A DNA stretch of 64,000 nucleotides from Helicobacter pylori NCTC 11637 = CCUG 17874 = ATCC 43504 = JCM 12093 (GCF_900478295.1 NZ_LS483488.1:372001-436000); one strand, 5' to 3'; positions 46,554 through 54,665 are shown, counted from the stretch's first letter. A program made the numbers and translations. Notes: a model not told the origin generated them from the sequence alone.

Positions 46554-47000
46554 CTAACCTTGATTTTCTATATACGCCTTGATCGTTTCAGGGTTAGCCT
46601 CACCGATAGAGCAAGCAAAAAATCCATCAGTCCAAAAAGTTTTTTCTTTCCAAAAGTGTTTTTGCAATAAGGGGATAAATCTTTTATCGCGCCAAACTCT
46701 ATAAGTAGTGATTTGTTTGATTTTAGCAATAATGGAACTAATAGACATTCTAGGGATATATTGAACCATTAAGTGCAAATGATCTATATCGCTTTCCATC
46801 GCAATGATAATGAGATTGCTTTGGGTGGCTATCTCATCTATAACAGACTTAATAAAGTTATTCAAATCCCCTTGCAATAACTTTTTTCTGTATTTACACA
46901 CTAAAATCAAATGGGCTTTTAGATTATGCTTACTTCTGTTGGTTGGAATATACCCCCTTAATGGATAATGGTTTTTCCTCATTCCTCTATCCTTATTCAT
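46554..47000 (-). CDS. tnpA: TnpA, Y1 HUH transposase of IS605 family (copy 2)
   Basis: Protein identical to copy 1: 148 aa, HUH motif DHLHLMVQ and catalytic tyrosine in AYIENQ. It runs toward the left end of the element, divergent from tnpB, and appears functional. Confidence 0.93.
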   Translation of the reverse strand: MNKDRGMRKNHYPLRGYIPTNRSKHNLKAHLILVCKYRKKLLQGDLNNFIKSVIDEIATQSNLIIIAMESDIDHLHLMVQYIPRMSISSIIAKIKQITTYRVWRDKRFIPLLQKHFWKEKTFWTDGFFACSIGEANPETIKAYIENQG

Positions 47001-47051
47001 TATTTATAAAAACATTGTATAATAATACAAGATAAAGATAAGGAGTTATTT

Positions 47052-48335
47052 TTGCTTAACGCTATCAAGTTTAGAATTTATCCTAACGCCCAACAAAAAG
47101 AATTGATTTCTAAACATTTTGGCTGTTCTAGAGTCGTGTATAACTACTTTTTAGATTACCGGCAAAAGCAATACGCAAAAGGCATTAAAGAAACTTACTT
47201 CACCATGCAAAAAGTCTTAACCCAAATCAAGCGGCAAGAAAAATACCATTATCTCAATGAATGCAATTCTCAAAGCTTGCAAATGGCGTTAAGACAGCTG
47301 GTGAGCGCTTATGATAATTTCTTCAGTAAAAGAGCGAGATACCCTAAATTCAAATCCAAGAAAAACGCTAAACAATCTTTTGCAATCCCTCAAAACATAG
47401 AAATCAAAACAGAAACTCAAACCATCGCTCTCCCTAAATTCAAAGAGGGCATTAAGGCTAAATTACACAGAGACTTGCCTAAAGATAGCGTTATCAAACA
47501 GGCTTTTATTTCTTGCATAGCGGATCAATATTTTTGTTCTCTATCCTATGAAACTAAAGAGCCTATCCCTAACCCCACCATTATCAAAAAAGCGGTAGGT
47601 TTAGACATGGGCTTAAGAACGCTCATTGTTACAAGCGATAAAATAGAATACCCACACATTCGCTTTTATCAAAAATTAGAAAAGAAACTCACTAAAGCGC
47701 AAAGGAGGTTGAGTAAAAAAGTAAAAGGTTCCAACAACAGGAAAAAACAAGCTAAAAAGGTATCCAGATTGCATTTAGCTTGTTCAAACACTAGAGATGA
47801 CTACTTGCATAAAATCAGTAATGAGATAACCAATCAATACGATTTGATAGGAGTAGAAACTTTGAATATTAAAGCTCTTATGAAAACCTATCATTCTAAA
47901 AGCCTTGCTAATGCGAGTTGGGGGAAATTCCTTACTATGTTGGAATACAAAGCCCAAAGAAAAGGCAAAACCCTATTAGGCATAGACAGATTTTTCCCTA
48001 GCTCTCAATTATGTTCTTATTGTGGGGTCAATACAGGCAAAAAACATGAAAGAATCACTAAATTCACTTGTCCTCATTGTAAAACCACACACCACAGAGA
48101 TTATAATGCGAGCGTCAATATCAGAAACTACGCTTTAGGCATGCTAGATGATAGGCATAAAGTAAAGACAGATAAAGCTAGGGTAGGGATTATCCGAAGC
48201 GATTACACTCATCACACTAATGAGTGTGTCAAAGCTTGTGGAGCTTCCTCTAACGGGGTTAGTTCTAAATATGGAAGCATATTGGATCTAGCTAGTTATG
48301 GAGCTATGAAGCAAGAAAAAGCCCAATCGCTTTAG
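47052..48335 (+). CDS. tnpB: TnpB, RNA-guided nuclease of IS605 family (copy 2)
   Basis: A complete 427-aa TnpB with the same RuvC residues and zinc finger as copy 1; two residues differ (Arg in KHERITKF, Ser in KYGSIL). The last codons run into the right-end hairpin, where the guide-RNA scaffold is expected to end and the guide begin in the flanking DNA after 48351. Confidence 0.93.
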   Translation: MLNAIKFRIYPNAQQKELISKHFGCSRVVYNYFLDYRQKQYAKGIKETYFTMQKVLTQIKRQEKYHYLNECNSQSLQMALRQLVSAYDNFFSKRARYPKFKSKKNAKQSFAIPQNIEIKTETQTIALPKFKEGIKAKLHRDLPKDSVIKQAFISCIADQYFCSLSYETKEPIPNPTIIKKAVGLDMGLRTLIVTSDKIEYPHIRFYQKLEKKLTKAQRRLSKKVKGSNNRKKQAKKVSRLHLACSNTRDDYLHKISNEITNQYDLIGVETLNIKALMKTYHSKSLANASWGKFLTMLEYKAQRKGKTLLGIDRFFPSSQLCSYCGVNTGKKHERITKFTCPHCKTTHHRDYNASVNIRNYALGMLDDRHKVKTDKARVGIIRSDYTHHTNECVKACGASSNGVSSKYGSILDLASYGAMKQEKAQSL

Positions 48336-48412
48336 CGGTTGGGTAATTCACTCCGTATTGAAATAAGGGTTATTGTGTTAAAATTAGTCAAATATTTTAA
48401 AAAGGATTTTGC

Positions 48413-48691
48413 ATGTTTAAAAGCAGATTAAATTCATGGATTTTGTTAGGGATTTTAGGGGTTTTAGTGGTGGTTTTTTGGGATGTTATAAAATACAGAA
48501 TAGAAGATTTGAAACATGCTCATTATCTATCACAAGTGAAAGAAAGGGAAGAATATTATAAAAACCATATAGAAGAAGCTTTGAAAAAGGATAGCGAATG
48601 CTTTGAAAAAGGAGGTGATAAAGTGGATTGCTCGGCTGCCATGAGAATAGCTGCTGGTGAAAGAAATAGAAGAATGTTGGAGATTAAATAA
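48413..48691 (+). CDS. EexN/TrbK-like candidate entry-exclusion protein
   Basis: A 92-aa protein with an N-terminal membrane helix (WILLGILGVLVVVFWDVI) and a short exposed part. That part has the pattern EEYYKN-H-IEEALKKDSEC, then a glycine-lysine turn, then DCSAAMRIA. This resembles EexN/TrbK-type entry-exclusion proteins, which have YY, then H, C and C-x-x-A. It lies directly before virB6, as trbK lies before trbL. Relatives stop a cell from receiving the same element twice. The match is by eye and short; a VirB5-like or unrelated role is possible. AAAAGGA precedes the ATG. Confidence 0.5.
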   Translation: MFKSRLNSWILLGILGVLVVVFWDVIKYRIEDLKHAHYLSQVKEREEYYKNHIEEALKKDSECFEKGGDKVDCSAAMRIAAGERNRRMLEIK

Positions 48692-48692
48692 C

Positions 48693-49955
48693 ATGGCCGC
48701 TCCACTACTTGCCTTGCCGTTTCTTTCTAATCCTTTAGTGCTTGGTGCTTTAGCTGTCATAGGAACGGGTGCTTACTTACTTTACAATAAGCAAGATTCT
48801 TTAGTTGTGCAAGCAGATGGGCTTTACAGCGAGATTCTTGGGTTTTTTATTTCGTTTTCTAACAAGATCTTGAAGGGAATTGGCGAGCCTTTAGCCAATG
48901 TTGTCCAACCTTTTGGCATGGTCTTAGGAGTGCTTTTGATCCTTTTGTATTCCTTTAAACGCTATCAAAACAATGATTTATTTGAAATCAAAACCTTTTT
49001 AATGCTTTTTGTATTTGTGGGATACCTTTCTTTGTATCATTACGCTTTTAAATCTGATGGTTCTAGTAGCGGTAATGGTCGCTCCAGTTTTGCCTTTCAA
49101 AATCATGTAACAGAAATTTTTGACGCACCTGCCAATTTGCTAAATGCTGGGATTTCTAATGTGGTTAAGGAATATCAAACAAATAGTGCAGGAGAATATA
49201 AGAAGATAGACGCACGCCATAGCATCACTAACGCTAACATTTCATTCCATGTCAGACAAATTTTAAGTAGTTTGAATAAGCTATATGAAGACTTCACAAT
49301 TAATAATGGGCTATCACCAAAAACTCTTATTGCAGCTGTTTTGTTATTGGTTATTTTAGGATTAGAATTGTTTTTGTTATTCAAAGTTTTCTGTTATGTT
49401 TTTATGACTTATTTAGAAAAAATTATTTACTTGTCTTTAGTTATTTTTATGTTACCGCTAGGTTTTTTTCAGCAGACTAGAGGTTTTTTAGTGTCTTATG
49501 TGAAAAAGATTATTTCATTGACTTTTTACATGCCTTTATTGTTGCTATTAGTGTTATTCAACTCTTTTGCATTACAATACGCAATCAAAGTGGGAGGGAG
49601 CAATGAAATAGTGGCTAAATTTGGCATTATTGTGGTAATAGGAATTTCACTGGCATTCATTCAAAAAGTCCCCGAAATGATTAACGCTATCTTTGGCACA
49701 CAAGGTGGTCTAACGGATGCTAAAAGTTTTGTATATCAGGGCGTGCAAATAGCTAGTGCTGGAGCTGGAGCCATAGCTGGAAGTCTTAAGAGTGCGGGTC
49801 GTTCAGCGTTTGGCAGAACGCTAGAAGCTTATAAAGACGCAAAATCTACGATAAACAGCACCACGGCTAACATGAGAGACATGCCAGGACATCCTGGTGT
49901 TGGAGTGGGCGTGGAGACAATTGAACTTCCCAAGTCTCATAGAGCTAACAAATGA
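48693..49955 (+). CDS. virB6: VirB6-like polytopic membrane protein
   Basis: A 420-aa protein from ATG 48693 (preceded by TTGGAG; an in-frame GTG upstream overlaps the previous gene). It has an early hydrophobic pair, a periplasmic loop (about 115-190) and a cluster of five or so membrane segments (about 210-340), then an alanine- and glycine-rich cytoplasmic tail (ASAGAGAIAGSLKSAG). This is the TrbL/VirB6 plan; VirB6 forms part of the inner-membrane channel. Confidence 0.88.
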   Translation: MAAPLLALPFLSNPLVLGALAVIGTGAYLLYNKQDSLVVQADGLYSEILGFFISFSNKILKGIGEPLANVVQPFGMVLGVLLILLYSFKRYQNNDLFEIKTFLMLFVFVGYLSLYHYAFKSDGSSSGNGRSSFAFQNHVTEIFDAPANLLNAGISNVVKEYQTNSAGEYKKIDARHSITNANISFHVRQILSSLNKLYEDFTINNGLSPKTLIAAVLLLVILGLELFLLFKVFCYVFMTYLEKIIYLSLVIFMLPLGFFQQTRGFLVSYVKKIISLTFYMPLLLLLVLFNSFALQYAIKVGGSNEIVAKFGIIVVIGISLAFIQKVPEMINAIFGTQGGLTDAKSFVYQGVQIASAGAGAIAGSLKSAGRSAFGRTLEAYKDAKSTINSTTANMRDMPGHPGVGVGVETIELPKSHRANK

Positions 49956-50028
49956 TAAAGGTCATTTTAGGGCAATTTTTGAAAATTATTTTTAGTGATA
50001 GTTTTTCAAAAAAACATTAAGAAAAATC

Positions 50029-50712
50029 ATGAAAGATTTACAATATTTTAAGAATAATATTACGCTCATTCTATCCAAAGACAGATTAGATACTTATAAC
50101 AGCCTAGAGCAATACAAAGAAAATTTAAAACTCATTGCTTCTATCACGCCTAAAATCTCTAACTTAGAAATTTATTTACGCAACGCTTTAGATTATTGTT
50201 TAACCCAAATCAAAGGGAGTGATTGGGTATTTAGTGAAGATTCTTTAACAAATTTAATTAACGAGCAAAAAGAAAAGAAAAAAGAAATCACGCATTCTTT
50301 GATTTTATCTAAAATGTCTTTAGGGGCAGTGATTAAGCTTATTTTTTGTTATAAATTAGAGGGGGTAATATTAGATTTAAAGCGCATCAATTTCAAATCC
50401 TATTACCCCAATAATAAAAATACATTATTTATCAACAATAAAAAAAATCCATTATCTAGTGCCTCAAAGGTTCATATTGCTTTAAACTTGCTATGGACGA
50501 TTAGAAATCGCGCGTATCATTGGGAAAACTTACTCAAAACCAAACCAAATAACCGCCCACGCATTACGACTTATTTCACTGGGTTAAAAGACAATGATAG
50601 GGCAAAAATGCCTATGAATATAAGTGTAGAACCAAGTAAAATCGTCTTGTTTTTAGATGATTTAATTAAAAGCATTGGGAATAAAGACTTGGAAAATTTA
50701 AGTAGTTTGTGA
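50029..50712 (+). CDS. Abi-like protein with HEPN-type RNase motif
   Basis: A 227-aa helical protein like AbiD/AbiF (Abi_2 family) abortive-infection proteins. Features are KISNLEIYLRNALDYCL (near 45-60), SKMSLGAVIKLIF and the C-terminal HEPN-type R-x4-H in TIRNRAYHWENL (near 160). HEPN proteins cut RNA when triggered, often by phage. It is cargo between virB6 and xerT with its own short leader, not part of the secretion machine. No antitoxin gene is visible. Confidence 0.75.
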   Translation: MKDLQYFKNNITLILSKDRLDTYNSLEQYKENLKLIASITPKISNLEIYLRNALDYCLTQIKGSDWVFSEDSLTNLINEQKEKKKEITHSLILSKMSLGAVIKLIFCYKLEGVILDLKRINFKSYYPNNKNTLFINNKKNPLSSASKVHIALNLLWTIRNRAYHWENLLKTKPNNRPRITTYFTGLKDNDRAKMPMNISVEPSKIVLFLDDLIKSIGNKDLENLSSL

Positions 50713-50791
50713 AAAGGTGGGCTTCGGTTAGCCCATTGAATGTAAGCACATTATAACTCAAAAATCAAAATAAATCAAATTTTTTAAAAAC

Positions 50792-51865
50792 CTACTCGCT
50801 TTTTTCATTTCTTAATAACCCCCCTAACACAAGAGCCACTTTTTTATTGTGTTCTTGAGTGGTATGGATATAGATTTTAGTAGAAAGCAAAGAACTATGC
50901 CCTAACGCTCTTGAAGTTAAAACCAAATCCTGTGTTTCATCATAAATAAAAGTGGCAAAACTATGCCTAAAAAGATGCAAACCTAATCCATAAGATTTTA
51001 CATCAATATTAGAGAGCTTAAAAATTTTAGCGATAAAGCCCTTTAAAGAGCAAGTTTTTTGTGTGGTGTTATTTTTTGCTTTCTTAAATACAAAACGCCC
51101 CTTAAAACTCTTTAATCGTTTAGTATCGCTTAGCCATGCATTCAAAGGAATTTGCAAAAACTCTTTTTCAATATAAGCGTATCTCTCTTTGTTGTTTTTT
51201 CCTTTGATTAAAAGGCGGTAGTGGTTATTTTCTAAAGCAATGTTTTTTAGCTCCAAATCTAAGGCTTCAAACTTCCTTAACCCCCCTAATGCAATAAGCA
51301 GTAAAATACACTGATTGCGTTTTTCAAAACTGGTTTTGGGATGGTATTTTAGAAGAGCTTGGACAAAAGCCTTAAAATCATTTTTATTCAAATGTTTAGG
51401 CAAATGCGTTTCTTTCTTGGCAAACGATAGATTTTTAAGTTCAAAATCAAAGCTATAGTTTCTTTTCTTGTCTAAATAATCAAAGAATTGTCTTAAATAC
51501 ATCACATATTTAGCCATAGAGCTTGGCTTCCTATTTTTGGCTAATTCAAATAAGAAGTCTATAACCTGTTCTTCTGCTAGATTGTGCAAGGATTTGAGCT
51601 TAATCCTATTATCAAAATATTCAAAGAACAAAAACAGGCCTTGCATCATAATCGTATGCCTAATACCCTGATTATAAAGCTTGCGATTGAGTTCTTTCAA
51701 TGCGATAAGACTTTGGCACTCTAAAACTCTATCCTGCCATTTTAAGACCAATTGCAAATCATTCACGCTTTGAATGCGTATCATTGTTTTAAGCTTATGG
51801 TGTAAAAATGACTTAATATTATCAAACAATTCCCTACTAACCCTACTCATTTTGCAATCACTCAT
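50792..51865 (-). CDS. xerT: XerT-type tyrosine recombinase of the element
   Basis: A 357-aa tyrosine recombinase. Active-site residues are in ALGGLRKFEALDLEL (first Arg, near 205), KGKNNKERY (Lys), HLFRHSFATFIYD (His and Arg, near 300), ALGHSSLLSTKIYIHTT (His and the nucleophile Tyr, near 335). It has an N-terminal SAM-like core-binding domain (about 90-165). In H. pylori, XerT excises and integrates tfs elements at AAGAATG. The frame is intact, so excision may still work. It lies near the right end, reading inward. Confidence 0.93.
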   Translation of the reverse strand: MSDCKMSRVSRELFDNIKSFLHHKLKTMIRIQSVNDLQLVLKWQDRVLECQSLIALKELNRKLYNQGIRHTIMMQGLFLFFEYFDNRIKLKSLHNLAEEQVIDFLFELAKNRKPSSMAKYVMYLRQFFDYLDKKRNYSFDFELKNLSFAKKETHLPKHLNKNDFKAFVQALLKYHPKTSFEKRNQCILLLIALGGLRKFEALDLELKNIALENNHYRLLIKGKNNKERYAYIEKEFLQIPLNAWLSDTKRLKSFKGRFVFKKAKNNTTQKTCSLKGFIAKIFKLSNIDVKSYGLGLHLFRHSFATFIYDETQDLVLTSRALGHSSLLSTKIYIHTTQEHNKKVALVLGGLLRNEKSE

Positions 51866-52017
51866 CTCTTTCTCCCTTAATTATTTTTAATCCATAAAAA
51901 TCATCTTGTAGGGTTAAGAATGAGACTTTTTTCGCAACAATAACGAATTAAATAGCCTAAAAATTTAAGATTATTTTAAGCTTTTGAGCTCCCATGAATA
52001 CGATAATTAAACAGAAA

Positions 52018-52035
52018 GCGGAAAAAATTTTCCGC
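52018..52035. repeat. hairpin near the right end of the element
   Basis: GCGGAAAA-AA-TTTTCCGC is a perfect 8-bp stem with two-base loop, upstream of xerT and 224 bases inside the right junction. It could be a terminator, an operator of xerT or a recombination accessory site. The rest of 51866-52258 is AT-rich; apart from junction repeats I see nothing in it. Confidence 0.5.
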
Positions 52036-52228
52036 ATAATTATATTGTAATAAAGGGAAAGAAGTTTTTGTTTTTTAATAAGTAATATTAGATCATGTAG
52101 TTATTAGTGCTTTCAAAAAAAAAGAAAGGATAAAGGAAAAATAAAAAAAGAATGTGAGCTTTAATGGAAAATAAAGCATTCTTTAAGATTAGTTTTGTAG
52201 ATTTTTGGTATAATAACACTACCAATTA

Positions 52229-52242
52229 TCTTGTAGATTAGA
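52229..52242. repeat. subterminal inverted repeat of the element (right copy)
   Basis: TCTTGTAGATTAGA is the reverse complement of TCTAATCTACAAGA; the left end has TCTAATCTCTAAGA at 29669-29682. Both lie 16-18 bases inside the 7-bp junction repeat, as recombinase-binding arms would. Confidence 0.6.
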
Positions 52243-52258
52243 TTTGACTTAAAAATTA

Positions 52259-52265
52259 CATTCTT
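52259..52265. other. attachment site, right junction of the integrative element
   Basis: CATTCTT on the + strand; in the host gene (minus strand) it reads AAG AAT G after GTTGTCGCT, in the same phase as the left copy, which continues AA GAC AAT. Joining the outer sides gives ... GTMVVA-KN-EDNKKLYD ... Confidence 0.88.
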
Positions 52266-52439
52266 AGCGACAACCATGGTGCCTATAAAATGCCCCTGAC
52301 CCTTTTTGTTGCATTCTATCGCTTCTTCTAGATCTTCCCACAGATCCCTAAAATTCTTGTCCTTCCAAGCGTAATCCCTCTGATAGTTGGGGATGCTGTA
52401 TCCTTCCTCTTGAAAGATCTCTTTTACAGTGGTTTTCAT
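52259..52439 (-). pseudogene. GmrSD-type (DUF262) nuclease gene, N-terminal part
   Basis: The first 60 codons of the interrupted gene. It starts at ATG 52439 and shows the typical DUF262 opening IPNYQRDYAWK and LWEDLEEAIE, then FIGTMVVAKN up to the junction. Beyond it the frame enters the element for some 32 residues. The rest is 28126-29643. Confidence 0.9.
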
Positions 52440-52596
52440 TCACTTCTCCTTATGTTGCATGCAGTAGTCAAATTTATACTATAAATATCATAAGAATGTC
52501 TTGAGGTTTCACTCCATCAAGGCGTTCTGTTAGCCACTCGGGGCGTTTTATTAGCTATAATCAAGGCTTCAAAAAGCCATAATTAAAAGAGTTGAG

Positions 52597-53130
52597 ATGT
52601 TGGAAAAATTGATTGAAAGAGTGTTGTTTGCCACTCGTTGGTTGCTAGCCCCTTTATGCATTGCCATGTCGTTAGTGCTGGTGGTTTTAGGCTATGTGTT
52701 CATGAAAGAATTGTGGCACATGCTAAGCCATTTAAACACGATCAGCGAAACGGATTTGGTTTTATCAGCCTTAGGATTAGTGGATTTGTTGTTTATGGCC
52801 GGGCTTGTTTTAATGGTGTTGCTCGCCAGTTATGAAAGCTTTGTTTCTAAATTAGACAAGGTGGATGCTAGTGAAATCACTTGGCTAAAGCACACGGATT
52901 TTAACGCTTTAAAATTAAAGGTTTCGCTCTCCATTGTAGCCATTTCGGCGATTTTCTTGCTCAAACGCTACATGAGTTTAGAAGATGTTTTATCCAGCAT
53001 TCCTAAGGACACACCCTTATCGCATAACCCCATTTTTTGGCAAGTGGTGATCCATTTGGTGTTTGTGTGTTCAGCGCTTTTAGCCGCCGTTACTAATAAC
53101 ATCGCTTTTTCGCAAAATAAAGGGCATTAA
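52597..53130 (+). CDS. UPF0114 (YqhA-like) membrane protein
   Basis: A 177-aa protein with four membrane segments, starting MLEKLIERVLFATRWLLAPL as members of UPF0114/YqhA do, with a soluble basic loop near ASEITWLKHTDFNALKLK. Function unknown. It converges on the phospholipase-D gene with 5 bases between stops. No promoter stands out; the gap 52440-52596 holds nothing else visible. Confidence 0.88.
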   Translation: MLEKLIERVLFATRWLLAPLCIAMSLVLVVLGYVFMKELWHMLSHLNTISETDLVLSALGLVDLLFMAGLVLMVLLASYESFVSKLDKVDASEITWLKHTDFNALKLKVSLSIVAISAIFLLKRYMSLEDVLSSIPKDTPLSHNPIFWQVVIHLVFVCSALLAAVTNNIAFSQNKGH

Positions 53131-53135
53131 AAGTT

Positions 53136-54644
53136 TTAAAGCTCTCTTTCAGGAAGGACTTTAGACCATTCTTTAATCAAGCGTAAAAAGAAGGAAGTGT
53201 CAGGCGAAGTTTTTTCATGGATTAAAATCCCTTCTTCCACCGCTTCCCAAATGACCCTATGCCGATACACCACCAGATGCCATGATTGTTGGGCATGATC
53301 TTTAAGCGACAAACGCACCCTTTTAGCAAAAGACGGGTTGTCAAACAAAACCGCACTTTCAGTGTTGATGTATGCAGAGCGCGGATCAATATTAAAACTC
53401 CCTAGAAGCGTTAGGGCATCGTCAAAAACAATTGTCTTGCCGTGTAAGGAATGTTTGGTGCTAAAGCGCCCTTTAATCTGGCGGTTGAAAAAATCGTTTC
53501 GTATTTCATAAACATTCGCGCCCATTCGCACCAATTGGTTGCGATACCTTTCCCACGCCCCATAGACCACTATCGCATCGGTAGATGAAAGGGAATTGGT
53601 AAGAATATTCAATTCAATCCCCTTAGAAATTTGATTTTTAAAGATTTTCATCATCTTTTTGCCTGGAATAAAATATGATGAAGCGATAAAAACGGAGTCT
53701 TTAGCGTTTTTAAGGGCTTTCTCAAAAGCGATTTTGATAGGTGAATACAAGGGCGTGTCAATTTTTTTGGGTGAATCGGCTAAAAAAATGGCATTCCCAT
53801 AATAAATGGGGTATTGGTATTTTTGGAAGCGTTCTATAAAATCATTGACTTTTTTTTCAAACTGGTTTTTGTCTTCAGCGCTGATAGGGATTTTTTCATG
53901 GAGCTTGGCGATTTCTTTAGCGTTGTTTTTGAGTCTTTTATGGGTTCTTAGTAATGAAACAGGGATAGAGCGGTGGAATCTCCAATAGTGTTCAAAGCTT
54001 TCTTTGGCTTTTGAAGCAACCCCCCCAAAAAACAAAGCGTCTAAATCTAAAAAATTCGTGTCTAAATCGTTATCAAAATAATTGTCCCCAATATTGCGCC
54101 CTCCTATAATGACAGCGAAATTATCCACGATGAAAAGCTTGTTGTGCATGCGTTTTTTAATGCGCTCATAATCCGCAAGCATTTCAAAATAGCGTAAGCC
54201 TTTATTGCGGATATAGTAGGGGTTAAAGATTTTCACTTCAATGTTTTTATGGAAATTTAAAAGCATAATATCTGAAAAATCTGAATCCAACCCGTTATCG
54301 TCTAAAAGAATGCGCACTTTCACCCCACGATTGGCCGCATTTAAAAGTTCTTTAGCGATCACTTGAGAGGAAAGATCGTTCTTATAGATATAAGTTTGCA
54401 TGTCAATGCTTTTTTGGCTCATTCTAATAAGACCCACTCTGTGCAATAAAGCATCAAAGCCGTCTTCTAAAAGAATGGCCGCACTATGGTTAGGGTTTTC
54501 TTTCAAATTTTTAGCATACAAGCTCCCAATGGTGGTAGTGTAGGGATCATAAGAGATAGGTGGGCTTGAGATGGGAGTCTTATAGACTAACCCAAAGCAC
54601 CCATTAAAAAAAAAGACGCTTAAAAGGACTAAAAAGATTTTCAA
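53136..54644 (-). CDS. phospholipase D-family lipoprotein (cardiolipin synthase-like)
   Basis: A 502-aa PLD-superfamily protein with two HKD motifs: HNKLFIVDNFAVIIGGRNIG (near 165) and HGKTIVFDDALTLLGSFNID (near 415). The N-terminus is a lipoprotein-like signal (LSVFFFNGCFG, cysteine 16), so it is probably anchored in a membrane, facing the periplasm. Enzymes of this type synthesise cardiolipin or hydrolyse phospholipids. The 21-base gap to frdB is small but the strand is the same. Confidence 0.88.
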   Translation of the reverse strand: MKIFLVLLSVFFFNGCFGLVYKTPISSPPISYDPYTTTIGSLYAKNLKENPNHSAAILLEDGFDALLHRVGLIRMSQKSIDMQTYIYKNDLSSQVIAKELLNAANRGVKVRILLDDNGLDSDFSDIMLLNFHKNIEVKIFNPYYIRNKGLRYFEMLADYERIKKRMHNKLFIVDNFAVIIGGRNIGDNYFDNDLDTNFLDLDALFFGGVASKAKESFEHYWRFHRSIPVSLLRTHKRLKNNAKEIAKLHEKIPISAEDKNQFEKKVNDFIERFQKYQYPIYYGNAIFLADSPKKIDTPLYSPIKIAFEKALKNAKDSVFIASSYFIPGKKMMKIFKNQISKGIELNILTNSLSSTDAIVVYGAWERYRNQLVRMGANVYEIRNDFFNRQIKGRFSTKHSLHGKTIVFDDALTLLGSFNIDPRSAYINTESAVLFDNPSFAKRVRLSLKDHAQQSWHLVVYRHRVIWEAVEEGILIHEKTSPDTSFFLRLIKEWSKVLPEREL

Positions 54645-54665
54645 AAACGACCCACTAAAAAGAAA

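Larger units (their letters stand above)
46468..48351 (+). mobile_element. IS605-group insertion sequence, copy 2
   Basis: 1884 bp, inverted relative to copy 1. Left end starts after TTTAA (46463-46467) with ACCACCCAAGCAG and a hairpin with stem ATCCCAAA/TTTGGGAT; right end carries CCCAATCGC-TTTA-GCGGTTGGG and ends in TTCAC. tnpA (minus) and tnpB (plus) are intact. Confidence 0.92.
29651..52265 (+). mobile_element. tfs-type integrative (conjugative) element, rearranged and incomplete
   Basis: A 22.6-kb insertion in the GmrSD-type gene, bounded by AAGAATG copies at 29644-29650 and 52259-52265. It holds a VirB-type secretion gene set (virB2, 3, 4, 7, 8, 9, 10, 11, 6), topoisomerase, TOPRIM protein, MobC-like protein and XerT recombinase. 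This matches the H. pylori tfs3/tfs4 (ICEHptfs) group; I do not decide which subtype. Coupling protein, relaxase, ParA and the giant helicase-methylase are not seen, and virB10 is split, so the element is probably not self-transmissible. Two inverted IS copies lie inside. Confidence 0.9.
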
